Origin: DASUFI01 sp036274635
GTDB taxonomy: Bacteria; Planctomycetota; B15-G4
Reading direction: 5' to 3'
Length of the DNA stretch: 34,474 nucleotides
NCBI GenBank assembly: GCA_036274635.1
Contig: DASUFI010000228.1
Span: 1-34,474, forward strand
Shown: piece after piece, positions 9,119 through 19,308 of the stretch
Layout: each line of letters begins with the position of its first letter
Numbering within the stretch: the first letter of the stretch is position 1
Position numbers and translations under genes: made by a program
Notes under the pieces: generated by a model
Database searches by the model: none
Told to the model about the DNA's origin: nothing
Seen by the model: the letters and a program-made list of their open reading frames with translations, nothing else

Positions 9119-11665
9119 CTACGGAGCTCGCCGCAGCACCCGCTCCTCGCCCGCCTGCGGGAGGATGGCCAGCTCCCGGGTGCCGTCCGCCGCGGCCCGA
9201 GCCTGCAGGGACGGCCCGGCACCCTCCTCGAGTCGCCAGCTGCGCCACAGGCCGTCGCCGTCCGCCGCCGGCAGGCAGCGCCGGGCGCCCAGCGGGCCGG
9301 CCGGGATGCGGATGTCTGTGAGCTCGCCGTCCTGCCAGAAGATCCGCCGCTTCGCCACGCCCTGCGCGAACTGCAGCTCCACGTCCACGGCCATCCGGCC
9401 GCGCTCGCTGCCGGCGGCCACCACCCGCGGCTGCACCGCCGCGCCCAGGCCCTCGCCCACGTGCTTCCACCACGGGCCGAAGGTGGCCTCGCACTGCGCC
9501 GCCGTCGCGTCGGGGCCCAGCGTGCCGGCGCACTCGTCCCAGCGCGCGTTGGCCACGGCCACCAGGAAGGCCAGCGTGCGCACCGAATACTTGCCGCGCG
9601 CCTGGCGCGTGGCGGCGTCCGCGCCGTCGAGCAGGTCGAGCGCCGCCTGGTCGAGGGGCACGGCCCAGAGCGCGCCCGGATCCTCGGCCGGCGCGCGTAC
9701 GTCGAGGTGCGGGCCCTCGGCCGCGCCCCAGGTGCCCGCGATGGCCGTCGCCGCCGCCGCGTCGAGCGCGCCCACCGCCGGCGGCCGTGGCAGCTCGCCG
9801 CCGAAAGCGATGTCCGCGAGTGGCGCGGCCACGCCCTCCATCTCGCTGTTGTCGGCGACGATGATCGTGACGTCGTGGTCGAGGTAGCGGCGCACCTCGG
9901 AGCGGTAGCCCGCGAGCAGGCCGTCGTGCCAGGCGAGGCGGCCGCGGCCGGCGCCGCCGTCGATGATCCACCACGCGCAGCCGTAGTCCCCGAGGCCCGG
10001 CGTGAACATGGTCGCGAGCTGCGGCGGGGGCAGGATCGTGCCGGCCGTCAGCGCGTGCACCCAGCGCGACAGGTCGCGCACCGTGCACACGACCGCGCCG
10101 GCGCCCACGCGCTCCCACGTCAGCGGCCCGTTGGCCGGCTGCGGGGCGGGCTGCTGCGCGCCGGGCGCACCGGTGTAGCCACGCGCGAGGCGGTCGGCCG
10201 ACCAGCGCGGCTCGCCGAACAGGCCCGCGCTGGTCATGGCCGCGGGCTGGAAGACGTGCTCGCCGAGGTAGCCACGAAAGATGTCGTCGGCCGCCGACTC
10301 CACGACCGCCGCCAGCAGCGCGTAGCCCAGGTTGCTGTAGCTGAACTGCGCGCCCGGCGCCGACTGCAGGGGCAGCGCGAGGATGGCCGACACCGTCGCG
10401 CGCCGGTCGCCGATGAGGGTGGGCGAGTCGGGCGTCGGCTGCGGCAGCGCGATGGGCAGCCCCGACGTGTGCCCCAGCAGCATCCGCAGCGTGATGCCGT
10501 ACTTGTCCTCGGGCACGCCGTCGAGGTGGTCCGCGATGCTGTCGTCCAGCTTCAGCTTGCCCGCCGCCTCCAGCTGCAGGATGGCTGCCGCCGTGAACTG
10601 CTTGCAGATGGACGAGAAGGGCCAGGCGGTGGCCGTGGTCACGGGCGTGCCGCGCTCGCGGTCGGCGAGGCCGTAGCCCTTGTGCAGCAGCACCTCCGCG
10701 CCGCGCTCGACCATGACCGTGCCCGAGAAGCCCCAGGCCGTGAGGCGCGTGAGCCAGGCGTCGAGGCGCGCACCCAGCTCGCCCGTGACCACTACCTCCG
10801 GCTGCGGCCCGGTCGCCGGCGCGGTGCGCGCGCCCGTGGGACGCAGCAGCAGCGTGATGGCCGTGCCGCGCGGCGGCGCCGTCGCGCCGTCCACCTGGTA
10901 CAGCGAGTCGTCCGCGCCGTCGGGGCTGTTGCGCTCGAGCACGCACACGCCCTCGCCGCCGCGGTCCATCGGCGAGATGCCCACGATGTCGCCCTGCGCG
11001 TCGGCCAGGAAGGTCTGCAGCACGCGCCGGCCCGCGCGCAGCGGCCCGAAGCCGCCGCCGGTGTAGACCCAGTCGCGCTGCGGCAGCGCCTGGCCGGTGC
11101 GCACGTCCAGCAGCGCGGACTCGAGCGGGATGCTGCGCGGCGCGCCGTCCGCGCCGGTCCACGCCAGGCGCACGTCCACGAGCTCCCCCGCGGCCGGCAC
11201 GACCTCCCACGGGTCCGCGCCCGCCGCCAGCTCTTCCGCCGTGGGCGGCGGCTCCTTGGGTGTCGAGTGCATCGAGCTGCCCGGCGCCAGCCCCAGCGCC
11301 CGCAGGCACGCGTCCACCAGCGCCGGCTGCGCGCGCACCAGGATCAGCGCCTCGTGCGTGCGCCCGCGCTCGGTGACGACCAGGTACTCCACCGGGTAGC
11401 CGCCCAGCGACTGCTCGTCGTGAAGGACGGAGCCGCGCACCGCGAGCGTGCCGCCCTGTATGTCGAGCGAGAGGCCGTTCTTGTCGAGCAGCTCGGCAAA
11501 GGCGGCCGGGTTGGCAGCGAGCGCGGCCGCTTCCGGCGGCGGCTGGTCCAGCCACTCGACATCGGCGGGAAGAGGCCGCGCGACCGCTGGCGGCCGTGGC
11601 GGCGCATCCTGCGGCTGCGCGGCGGCGGCCAGCAGGGCGAGGGCCAGGCAGCGAGTCGGGTGCAT
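9119..11665 (-). CDS. YdjY-like domain fused to class C beta-lactamase-type serine hydrolase
   Basis: An 848-residue exported protein (signal peptide about residues 1-20). Residues about 40-130 resemble the YdjY-like domain of planctomycete exported proteins ('GGTLAVRGSVLHDEQS', 'PVEYLVVTERGRTHEALILV', 'LRALGLAPG'). From about residue 300 it is a penicillin-binding/class C beta-lactamase domain with all three motifs: Ser352-x-x-Lys355 (SICK), Tyr443-Ser-Asn445, and His580-Asp-Gly582, in the order and spacing of the family. A further C-terminal region of about 200 residues is unrecognised. Such enzymes are mostly esterases or D-amino-acid peptidases rather than antibiotic-resistance enzymes. 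A GGAGG sequence precedes the ATG at 11665. It is 112 nt upstream of the tricorn gene on the same strand, so both may be one unit acting on extracellular peptides. Confidence 0.88.
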   Translation of the reverse strand: MHPTRCLALALLAAAAQPQDAPPRPPAVARPLPADVEWLDQPPPEAAALAANPAAFAELLDKNGLSLDIQGGTLAVRGSVLHDEQSLGGYPVEYLVVTERGRTHEALILVRAQPALVDACLRALGLAPGSSMHSTPKEPPPTAEELAAGADPWEVVPAAGELVDVRLAWTGADGAPRSIPLESALLDVRTGQALPQRDWVYTGGGFGPLRAGRRVLQTFLADAQGDIVGISPMDRGGEGVCVLERNSPDGADDSLYQVDGATAPPRGTAITLLLRPTGARTAPATGPQPEVVVTGELGARLDAWLTRLTAWGFSGTVMVERGAEVLLHKGYGLADRERGTPVTTATAWPFSSICKQFTAAAILQLEAAGKLKLDDSIADHLDGVPEDKYGITLRMLLGHTSGLPIALPQPTPDSPTLIGDRRATVSAILALPLQSAPGAQFSYSNLGYALLAAVVESAADDIFRGYLGEHVFQPAAMTSAGLFGEPRWSADRLARGYTGAPGAQQPAPQPANGPLTWERVGAGAVVCTVRDLSRWVHALTAGTILPPPQLATMFTPGLGDYGCAWWIIDGGAGRGRLAWHDGLLAGYRSEVRRYLDHDVTIIVADNSEMEGVAAPLADIAFGGELPRPPAVGALDAAAATAIAGTWGAAEGPHLDVRAPAEDPGALWAVPLDQAALDLLDGADAATRQARGKYSVRTLAFLVAVANARWDECAGTLGPDATAAQCEATFGPWWKHVGEGLGAAVQPRVVAAGSERGRMAVDVELQFAQGVAKRRIFWQDGELTDIRIPAGPLGARRCLPAADGDGLWRSWRLEEGAGPSLQARAAADGTRELAILPQAGEERVLRRAP

Positions 11666-11781
11666 GACATCCTCCGCGGAAACTCCGCTAGCATGGCACG
11701 GCGGGAACGGAAACCGACACGGCGCCGCGCCGGCCCGCCATCGGGACGGGCGACGCGGGCGCGGAGCCGAGAGCGCGTTCC

Positions 11782-12846
11782 ATGAGCCATCGCAGCCGCC
11801 TCGGGATCATCATGGCGGCTCTGCTGGCGGGCCTGTTCCTCGCCGAGCTCGTCGTCCGCGTGCGTTTCGCGGACGAGGTCGATGCCGAGCGCATCCGTCT
11901 CGCTCGCGAAGCGATCGACATCTCTCCGCTGGTGCGCTGGAGCGTCGATCCGCTGCTGCTCTTCGAGCCGCGACCCGGCCTCGACATGCATTTTGCCGGC
12001 TGGCACGTCGTGACGGACGCCGAGGGCCTGCGGGTGCGCACGTCGCCGCCGCGCGCGCCGCGGCCGGCGGGCGAGCCCCTGCGCGTCGCGGTCGTCGGCG
12101 CCTCGGGCAGCTTTGGCCTCGGCGTGCCGGCCGAGAGCGCGTGGCCCTGGCGCATGGCCGACCGGCTCGAACGCGTGCTCGACCGGCCGGTCGAGGTGCT
12201 CGACGTCTCCGTCAGCGCCTACGTCTCCACGCAGCAGGCGCGACTGTTCGAGCTGCGCGCGCTCCCGTGGCAGCCCGACCTCGTCGTCTGGCACTACGAC
12301 CACCGCGACGCCTTCCCCCTCGACCCGCCCGGCAAGACCTTCATCCTGGGGCCCGAGGACGGCGACAACCTGCTGCATTCGGCCCTGCTCAAGCTGCTCC
12401 TGCGCCGGCTCCATGTCGCGTCGCTGCTGCAGCCGGAATTCACCCTGGTGAACCAGCAGCGCTCGGAGGACGGCTACTTCTGCGGCGGGCCGCTCTACGA
12501 CGCGCACCTCCAGGCGCTGCGCGGCGCGGCTGCGTCGTGCCACGAGCGCGGCATCCCCGTCGTGCTCATGGTCTTCGACTCCTTCCTGCGGCCGGGTCGC
12601 TCGGCCCAGCGCCACTACGACACCCTGCACGCCTCGCTGCTCCCCGCGCTGAGCGACGCGGGCTTCCGCGTCTTCGGCCTGTACCCCTTCCTGCTCGAGG
12701 TCATGCAGCAGCACGGCTGGGAGGATCTCTCCGCGTGGTGGCGCTCCGCCGCCCCTCTCGATGGCCACTTCAATGCGGAGGGCCACGACTGGCTCGCCGA
12801 ACGCGTCGCCGCCTGGCTCACGGGAGATGGCGGGGTTTTGCGGTGA
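11782..12846 (+). CDS. Membrane-anchored SGNH/GDSL hydrolase-like protein
   Basis: A 354-residue protein with one N-terminal membrane segment (about residues 6-26, 'LGIIMAALLAGLFLAELVV'), leaving the rest outside the cytoplasm. The SGNH blocks are visible: Ser108 in 'VVGASGSFGLGVP' (block I), 'VLDVSVSAYVSTQQA' (block II-like), 'PDLVVWHYDHRDAF' (block III region) and 'DGHFNAEGH' (block V, Asp327 and His329). This set is typical of SGNH proteins that act on cell-surface polysaccharides, as in AlgX/DHHW-type acetyl transferases and esterases; the substrate here is unknown. A TAGCAT -10-like box lies at 11689-11694. It is convergent with clpC; the gap of about 390 nt between them is filled with repeats. 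Confidence 0.8.
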   Translation: MSHRSRLGIIMAALLAGLFLAELVVRVRFADEVDAERIRLAREAIDISPLVRWSVDPLLLFEPRPGLDMHFAGWHVVTDAEGLRVRTSPPRAPRPAGEPLRVAVVGASGSFGLGVPAESAWPWRMADRLERVLDRPVEVLDVSVSAYVSTQQARLFELRALPWQPDLVVWHYDHRDAFPLDPPGKTFILGPEDGDNLLHSALLKLLLRRLHVASLLQPEFTLVNQQRSEDGYFCGGPLYDAHLQALRGAAASCHERGIPVVLMVFDSFLRPGRSAQRHYDTLHASLLPALSDAGFRVFGLYPFLLEVMQQHGWEDLSAWWRSAAPLDGHFNAEGHDWLAERVAAWLTGDGGVLR

Positions 12847-12858
12847 GCAGGCATGCGC

Positions 12859-12977
12859 GGGGGGGGGGGAAAGTGCCCTGCGACGACCTGTCGACTCGGA
12901 GCATTTTTTTCACCCTGCGGGGCGGGGTGCGCACGCGGACCGCGTGCGGGCAGGGTGAAAAACATGCTCGGAGTCGA
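12859..12977. repeat. Hairpin cassette copy A with poly-G flank
   Basis: Left arm 12891-12918 and right arm 12950-12977 pair over 26 of 28 positions (TCGACTCGGAGCATT...CACCCTGC against its complement). The mismatches are at arm positions 8 and 15. The 31-nt loop holds a nested stem, GCACGCGG-A-CCGCGTGC. A run of 11 G (12859-12869) and AAAGTGCCCTGCGACGA form the outer flank; the same flank, reversed, follows copy C. It lies just past the stop of the SGNH gene. The T-run is inside the arm, not after the stem, so this is not a textbook terminator. Confidence 0.8.
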
Positions 12978-13065
12978 GGAAGTCGATGCGCCCGCCGAAG
13001 GGCATGCCCTTTGGCTGCTGGAAGGAACGCCCGCTCACACGCCCCAGCCCGCCCACAATGCCAGG

Positions 13066-13173
13066 CGACTCCGAGCATGTTTTTCACCCTGCTCCCACGC
13101 GCCTCGCCCGCTCACCATCACGCGCAGGGTGAAAAAAATGCTCCGAGTCGTCGCTACGTCGAAGAGCATGCCC
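13066..13173. repeat. Hairpin cassette copy B with flank
   Basis: Arms 13066-13092 and 13124-13150 pair over 25 of 27 positions around a 31-nt loop. The left arm of B is identical to the reverse complement of the right arm of A, and the right arm of B to that of the left arm of A, so A and B are inverted copies, told apart by the same two arm mismatches. The flank 13151-13173 (TCGCTACGTCGAAGAGCATG then CCC) matches, reversed, the flank preceding copy D almost perfectly. Between A and B lies a 14-bp palindrome, AAGGGCATGCCCTT (12998-13011); I see no gene in 12847-13238. Confidence 0.8.
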
Positions 13174-13184
13174 CCCAGCACTTT

Positions 13185-13219
13185 GATCGAAGGGCGCGCC
13201 GGTGGCGCGCCCTTCGATC
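13185..13219. terminator. Bidirectional hairpin between the SGNH gene and clpC
   Basis: A perfect 16-bp stem (GATCGAAGGGCGCGCC and its complement) with a 3-nt loop GGT, starting 20 nt past the clpC stop. The position between convergent genes suits a terminator, but neither strand has a T-tract after the stem, so termination is inferred. Its outer sequence TCGAAGGGC is shared with the neighbouring repeat cassettes. Confidence 0.6.
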
Positions 13220-13238
13220 TACCTCGCGCGACTCCGCG

Positions 13239-15767
<2,529 letters not shown>

Positions 15768-15840
15768 GGTGGGTTGGCCCTCGAAGGAGGGGAAGGCGCG
15801 GCCTCATAGCATCGGCTGCGGAGGCGTCCGGGCTGACCGT

Positions 15841-15865
15841 CGCCCGCCGGTATTTTCGGCAGGCG
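15841..15865 (-). other. Hairpin in the mcsB-clpC intergenic region
   Basis: On the minus strand CGCCTGCCG and CGGCGGGCG form a 9-bp stem (one G-U pair in RNA) with the 7-nt loop AAAATAC. It lies between the mcsB stop and the clpC start and could partly end transcription, stabilise a processed end, or mark a separate clpC leader. No T-tract follows. I see no CtsR- or CIRCE-type operator in this gap. Confidence 0.4.
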
Positions 15866-15900
15866 CCGGACCCGTCTGCACCCCCGGCAGGCCGAGGACG

Positions 15901-16977
15901 TCAGGCAGGTCCGAGAGTATCCCGAATGAGCTGGGCCCGCACCACGTCCCGCTCCAGCGGCCGCAGGTCCCGGCCGGCCCCCAGCTGCAGGTGCCCCGGC
16001 TGCATGGCCACCATGAGCGTGTGCAGGGTCTTCAGTTGCACGGTGTCGATGAGCTTGAGGCACACCCCCAGGCGCAGCGCCGAGAGGTGCGCCAGCGCTT
16101 CCCGCGACGAGATCCGCCGCGCGTAGCGCAGCGTGGCCCAGGCGCGCCAGACGACGTCCTCCAGCCGCACGCGGTCCTCCCGCACCAGGATCGCCCGCGA
16201 GTTCCGCTCGTACTCGATGACCTGCGCCAGCATGGCCTGCAGGTCGGCCACGGCCTGCTCGGGCGAGCGGCCCAGCGTGACCTGGTTGCTGATCTGGTAG
16301 AAGTCGCCCTCCGCGCGGCTGCTCTCGCCGTGCGTGCCCCGCACCGTGAGGCCCAGCTTCTGCGCGGCCTTGCTCACCTTCAGGATGCCGGGCTCGGGCG
16401 CCGGCTTGCCCTCCGGCCGGAAGGACAGCGCCGGCAGGTGCAGCATGACCGACACGCGCAGCCCGGTGCCGGTGTTCGTGGGGCAGCCCGTCAGGTAGCC
16501 GTACTTCTCGTTGAAGCTGAAGGGCAGCAGTGCCGAGAGCCGGTCGTCCAGCGAGTTGACCTCGCCGTCCACGCGCGAGAGGTCCAGCCCGGGCGCGAAG
16601 ACCTGCATGCGCAGGTGGTCCTCCTCGTTGACCAGCACCGACACCGTGCCGTCGCCGCTGAAGGCCACGCCCCGCGGGTGGGCCTCCTGCACGTGCTCGG
16701 CCGACACCATGTGCCGCTCGAACAGCACCTCACGCTGCACCGAGGAGAGCTCGTTCATCGAGGCGTAGGTCAGGTCGGGCCGCGCGGCCTTGATGGCTCC
16801 GCGCAGGTGCCGCTCCAGCCGCTCGGCCTCCTCCGCCCGGAAGCGCGACTTGAAGTGGAAGCCCTGGACGTTGCGCGCCAGCCGCATGCGCGACGACACG
16901 ACCACGTCCTGGTCCGCCCCCTCGCGCAGCAGCCACAGCTCGGCCAGCGCCGGCAGCGGATCGCGCGGCGGGCTCAT
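15901..16977 (-). CDS. mcsB: Protein-arginine kinase McsB
   Basis: A 358-residue guanidino-kinase-fold enzyme that phosphorylates arginines on proteins and so marks them for ClpC. Visible features: 'VVVSSRMRLARNVQGF' (ATP-binding N-terminal region), the catalytic acidic loop 'VNEEDHLRMQ' (Glu118/Glu119), active-site Cys165 in 'GCPTNTGTGLRVSVMLHLPAL', and an RDxxRA motif (RDVVRA, 343-348) near the C terminus, which in Bacillus McsB binds phosphoarginine allosterically. So both catalytic and regulatory elements are present. Length is close to the Bacillus enzyme. The ATG overlaps the mcsA stop (ATGA), implying translational coupling. The longer upstream frame is mcsA read out of frame. Confidence 0.96.
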   Translation of the reverse strand: MSPPRDPLPALAELWLLREGADQDVVVSSRMRLARNVQGFHFKSRFRAEEAERLERHLRGAIKAARPDLTYASMNELSSVQREVLFERHMVSAEHVQEAHPRGVAFSGDGTVSVLVNEEDHLRMQVFAPGLDLSRVDGEVNSLDDRLSALLPFSFNEKYGYLTGCPTNTGTGLRVSVMLHLPALSFRPEGKPAPEPGILKVSKAAQKLGLTVRGTHGESSRAEGDFYQISNQVTLGRSPEQAVADLQAMLAQVIEYERNSRAILVREDRVRLEDVVWRAWATLRYARRISSREALAHLSALRLGVCLKLIDTVQLKTLHTLMVAMQPGHLQLGAGRDLRPLERDVVRAQLIRDTLGPA

Positions 16978-17498
16978 TCCGAGGCGCCTCCCGAGCCCGT
17001 CTCGGGCTCGTCCGTCAGCTTGCGGATCTGGTCGCGCAGGCGCGCGGCCTCCTCGTAGTTCTCGGCCTTGACGGCCTCGTCCAGCAGCACCCGCACGCGC
17101 AGGATCTCGTCGCGCGACGGCGGCGGATGCACCGCGCCACCGCCGGGCTTCTTGCCCGCGTAGCGCCCCCCGCCGTGGATGCGCTTGAGCAGCTTCTCGA
17201 TCTGCTCGCCGAAGATCTCGTAGTCGCGCGCGCAGCCGAAGCGGCCGTGCTGCCGGAACTCCGCGTAGCTCATGCCGCACTCCGGGCAGCTGCGCGTGGA
17301 CACGGCCTGGCCCTGCGTGGCCAGCGAGAGCGCCGGCTCGAAGCTCTTGAGCAGCTTGGCCAGCTCCTTGCCCGCCGACGGAACGTGCAGGCTGGCCGCG
17401 CACTTCTCGCACAGGTGCCGCTCGGTCTTCTGCTCGCCCTTGATCTCCGTCAGATGGACGGTGGCGGGGTTCTCGCAGCGATCGCAATGGCCAGCCAT
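16974..17498 (-). CDS. mcsA: McsA, zinc-finger UVR-domain activator of McsB
   Basis: A 174-residue protein. First zinc site: Cys5-x-x-Cys8 with Cys30-x-x-Cys33. Second site: Cys71-x-x-Cys74 plus Cys89; the expected fourth Cys after 89 is absent ('GCARDYE'), as in some non-Firmicute relatives, so an Asp or His may complete it. The C-terminal 40 residues are a UVR motif ('RVRVLLDEAVKAENYEEAARLRDQI'), which contacts Clp/Uvr partners. Family knowledge: McsA stimulates McsB and delivers substrates to ClpC. It is the first gene of the cluster, with no ctsR before it; a TGC-TAGAAC -10-like box ends 6 nt before the ATG, suggesting a leaderless message. Upstream, toward murD, are the C/D repeats. Confidence 0.93.
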   Translation of the reverse strand: MAGHCDRCENPATVHLTEIKGEQKTERHLCEKCAASLHVPSAGKELAKLLKSFEPALSLATQGQAVSTRSCPECGMSYAEFRQHGRFGCARDYEIFGEQIEKLLKRIHGGGRYAGKKPGGGAVHPPPSRDEILRVRVLLDEAVKAENYEEAARLRDQIRKLTDEPETGSGGASE

Positions 17499-17513
17499 GC
17501 CGCCGTTCTAGCA
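17499..17513 (-). promoter_or_regulatory. Putative extended -10 box for mcsA-mcsB-clpC
   Basis: On the minus strand TGC-TAGAAC (hexamer 17510-17505) ends 6 nt before the mcsA ATG. It resembles TGC-TAGACT at the pirin gene. No Shine-Dalgarno sequence intervenes. No CtsR-like heptad repeat is visible. Confidence 0.45.
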
Positions 17514-17571
17514 CTCTCGCCAGGCACGCGGGAGGGGTAGCGAAGACCCCCGCGGAATCGCCGTTGACTCC

Positions 17572-17690
17572 TCGACTCCGAGTCCTTTTTTCACTCTGCG
17601 CGCACCCCTCGCCACCACGCCACCCAGGTCCAGCAGAGTGAAGAAAGGACTCCGAGTCGATCCTCGTCGTCGAAGGGCACTTCCCCCCCC
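17572..17690. repeat. Hairpin cassette copy C with poly-C flank
   Basis: Arms 17572-17599 and 17633-17660 pair over 26 of 28 positions. Compared with A/B, CACCCTGC has become CACTCTGC in one arm and GCAGGGTG has become GCAGAGTG in the other, so the pairing is kept. The flank 17661-17690 (CGTCGAAGGGCACTT then eight C) is the reverse complement of the flank left of copy A. It lies between murD and mcsA. Confidence 0.8.
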
Positions 17691-17703
17691 GCCGGCTTGT
17701 GGC

Positions 17704-17822
17704 GGGCATGCCCTGCGACATGGCGGCTTGCCGGAGGGCATGCCCTTCGACGTAGCAGCTTGTCAGCGGGCATGCCCTGCGACGTGGCGGCCTGTCGGCG
17801 GGCATGCTCTTCGACGTAGCAA
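17704..17822. repeat. Tandem array of 32-bp units with a GGGCATGCCC palindrome
   Basis: Units begin at 17704, 17736, 17768 and 17800, an exact 32-bp period; the fourth is cut by hairpin D. Each starts with GGGCATGCCC (GGGCATGCTC in the last), then TKCGACRTRGC and a variable CTTGTC-like end. Alternate units are more alike (1 with 3, 2 with 4). Short frames through it are low-complexity and I see no gene in 17499-17922. Confidence 0.8.
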
Positions 17823-17909
17823 CGACTCGGAGTTCCTTTTTTCACTCTGCGGGAGGTGTCGAGCGTGGCTGTCGTGGTGCGGGCAGAGTGAAAAATGGAC
17901 TCCGAGTCG
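17823..17909. repeat. Hairpin cassette copy D
   Basis: Arms 17823-17850 and 17883-17909 pair with one bulge and one further mismatch, again CACTCTGC against GCAGAGTG. The preceding flank GGGCATGCTCTTCGACGTAG matches the reversed flank of copy B, continuing to the CGACTCGGAG arm with one difference. It is 13 nt past the murD stop and could serve as its 3' processing or termination hairpin. Confidence 0.8.
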
Positions 17910-17922
17910 AGCGCATGGCCTC

Positions 17923-19308
17923 TCAGCCCGCCGCCAGCTCGCGTCCGGCTGCCAGCTTGAGCACCTGCTCCCTGAACCGTTGGGCGCGCCGCTCGTAGTT
18001 GGTGAACTGGTCGTGGCTGCTGTAACCAGGCGAGAGCAGGACCGTCTCGCCGCGCCGGGCCACCTGCGCGGCGCGGGCCACCGCGGCGTCCATGGTGTCC
18101 ACGGCCTCGGCCGCCACGCCGCGGCGCGTCAGCTCGCGCAGCAGGTGCGGCGCCTGCTCGCCGATCGTCAGCACGACGCGCGCCCAGCGGCGCGCGCCGT
18201 CCAGCAGCGGCTCGGGGTCGAGGCCCTTGTCGTGGCCGCCGGCGATGAGCACGCACGAGCCCCCCACGGCTTCGAGCGAGCCGCGGGTGGATTCAGGTGT
18301 CGTGCTGCTGCTGTCGTCCACCCACGAGATGCCGTTCCACGCGCCGACCAGGTCGAGCCGGTGGGCCGGCGGCTCGTAGTGCGCCAGGGCGCCGGGCAGC
18401 GCGCGCGCGGCGCGAACCTCGTCGCCCAGCACGGCGGCGGCGGCCAGCCAGGCCGCCGCCAGGTTGAGACGGTTGATGCGGCCCGGCAGCGGGATCTCCT
18501 CGCTGGCCAGCAACGTCCAGCCGCGGCGGTCGAGCAGGCTGCCGTCCTCGGACACGGTCACGTCGCCGCCGCGCCCGAACCACAGCGCCTCGCCCGCGAA
18601 GCCGCGGGCCGCGTCCTTGACGTGCGGGTCGTCCGCGTTGAGCACGGCGCGGCGCGCGCGGCGCAGGATGTGGCGTTTGGCCTCCTTGTAGGCCTCGAAG
18701 GTGCCGTGGCGGTCGAGGTGGTTGGGCGTGATGTTCGTGAGCACGGCCACGTCGGGCCCGAGGCCCAGCGGCGCCAGCACGTCGAGCATGAAGCTGGAGA
18801 TCTCCAGCACGGCCACGTCGCCGGGCGCCGCGCGGTCGAGGCCATCGAGCAGCGAGCCGCCGATGTTGCCGCCCAGCGCCGCCTGCGCGCCGGCCGCGAC
18901 CAGCACCGCGTGCGTGAGGCTGCTGGTCGTGCTCTTGCCGTTGCTTCCCGTGACCCCGACGACGGGCCCGGGCCAGCGCTCCATGAGCAGGCCGATCTCG
19001 GTGTTGATGCGCACGCCCGCCGCGCGCGCCGCCGCCACGGGCGGGGCCGTCAGCGGCACCGCCGGGTTGACCACCAGCAGCTGCGCGCGCCCGAAGTCGA
19101 CGCCGTCGTGCCCGCCCAGCACCACCCGCGCGCCCAGCGCCGCCAGCTCGGCCGCCGGTTCCGCGAGGCTGGCCGCGGGCGCCCGATCCGTCACCGTGAC
19201 GCGCGCGCCCTGCCGCAGCAGCCAGCGCGCCGCCCCGAGGCCGCCACCGAAGTGGCCCAGCCCGAGGACGATGACCTGCTGACCCTCCAGCCCGCCCGCC
19301 GTGCTCAC
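17923..19308 (-). CDS. murD: UDP-N-acetylmuramoyl-L-alanine--D-glutamate ligase
   Basis: A 461-residue Mur ligase that adds D-glutamate to UDP-MurNAc-L-Ala in peptidoglycan precursor synthesis. N-terminal Rossmann-like domain 'VIVLGLGHFGGGLGAA', central ATPase domain with the P-loop 'GVTGSNGKSTTSS', 'NITPNHLDRHGTFEAY' (Mur ligase signature with the His for Mg/ATP), and a C-terminal domain containing 'HRLDLVGAWNGISWVDDS' and 'LLSPGYSSHDQFTNYERR', which is the MurD-type substrate region. 'LLSP..SS.D.F..Y..R' distinguishes MurD from MurC/E/F. Start: GTG at 19308, overlapping the TGA of the upstream PEGA gene (GTGA); the frame upstream has no homology. No other mur genes adjoin it, which is unusual. 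Confidence 0.93.
   Translation of the reverse strand: MSTAGGLEGQQVIVLGLGHFGGGLGAARWLLRQGARVTVTDRAPAASLAEPAAELAALGARVVLGGHDGVDFGRAQLLVVNPAVPLTAPPVAAARAAGVRINTEIGLLMERWPGPVVGVTGSNGKSTTSSLTHAVLVAAGAQAALGGNIGGSLLDGLDRAAPGDVAVLEISSFMLDVLAPLGLGPDVAVLTNITPNHLDRHGTFEAYKEAKRHILRRARRAVLNADDPHVKDAARGFAGEALWFGRGGDVTVSEDGSLLDRRGWTLLASEEIPLPGRINRLNLAAAWLAAAAVLGDEVRAARALPGALAHYEPPAHRLDLVGAWNGISWVDDSSSTTPESTRGSLEAVGGSCVLIAGGHDKGLDPEPLLDGARRWARVVLTIGEQAPHLLRELTRRGVAAEAVDTMDAAVARAAQVARRGETVLLSPGYSSHDQFTNYERRAQRFREQVLKLAAGRELAAG

Noticed and set aside
11693..11785. A 30-codon Arg-rich leader peptide whose TGA overlaps the ATG of the SGNH gene
   Set aside because: No ribosome binding site and a composition like random high-GC sequence; the ATGA overlap alone is weak evidence.
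12859..12869. Phase-variation tract (11 G)
   Set aside because: It lies after the stop of the SGNH gene, outside any reading frame, and is a shared part of the repeat flank. Length variation would not switch a gene.
12891..13150. Transposon with 27-bp terminal inverted repeats enclosing about 200 bp
   Set aside because: There is no transposase, no target-site duplication visible at the outer ends, and each arm also has its own close inverted partner, so the hairpins are the units. It could still be a non-autonomous element.
17704..17822. CRISPR array
   Set aside because: The units are contiguous 32-bp tandem repeats with no unique spacers, and no cas genes are present.
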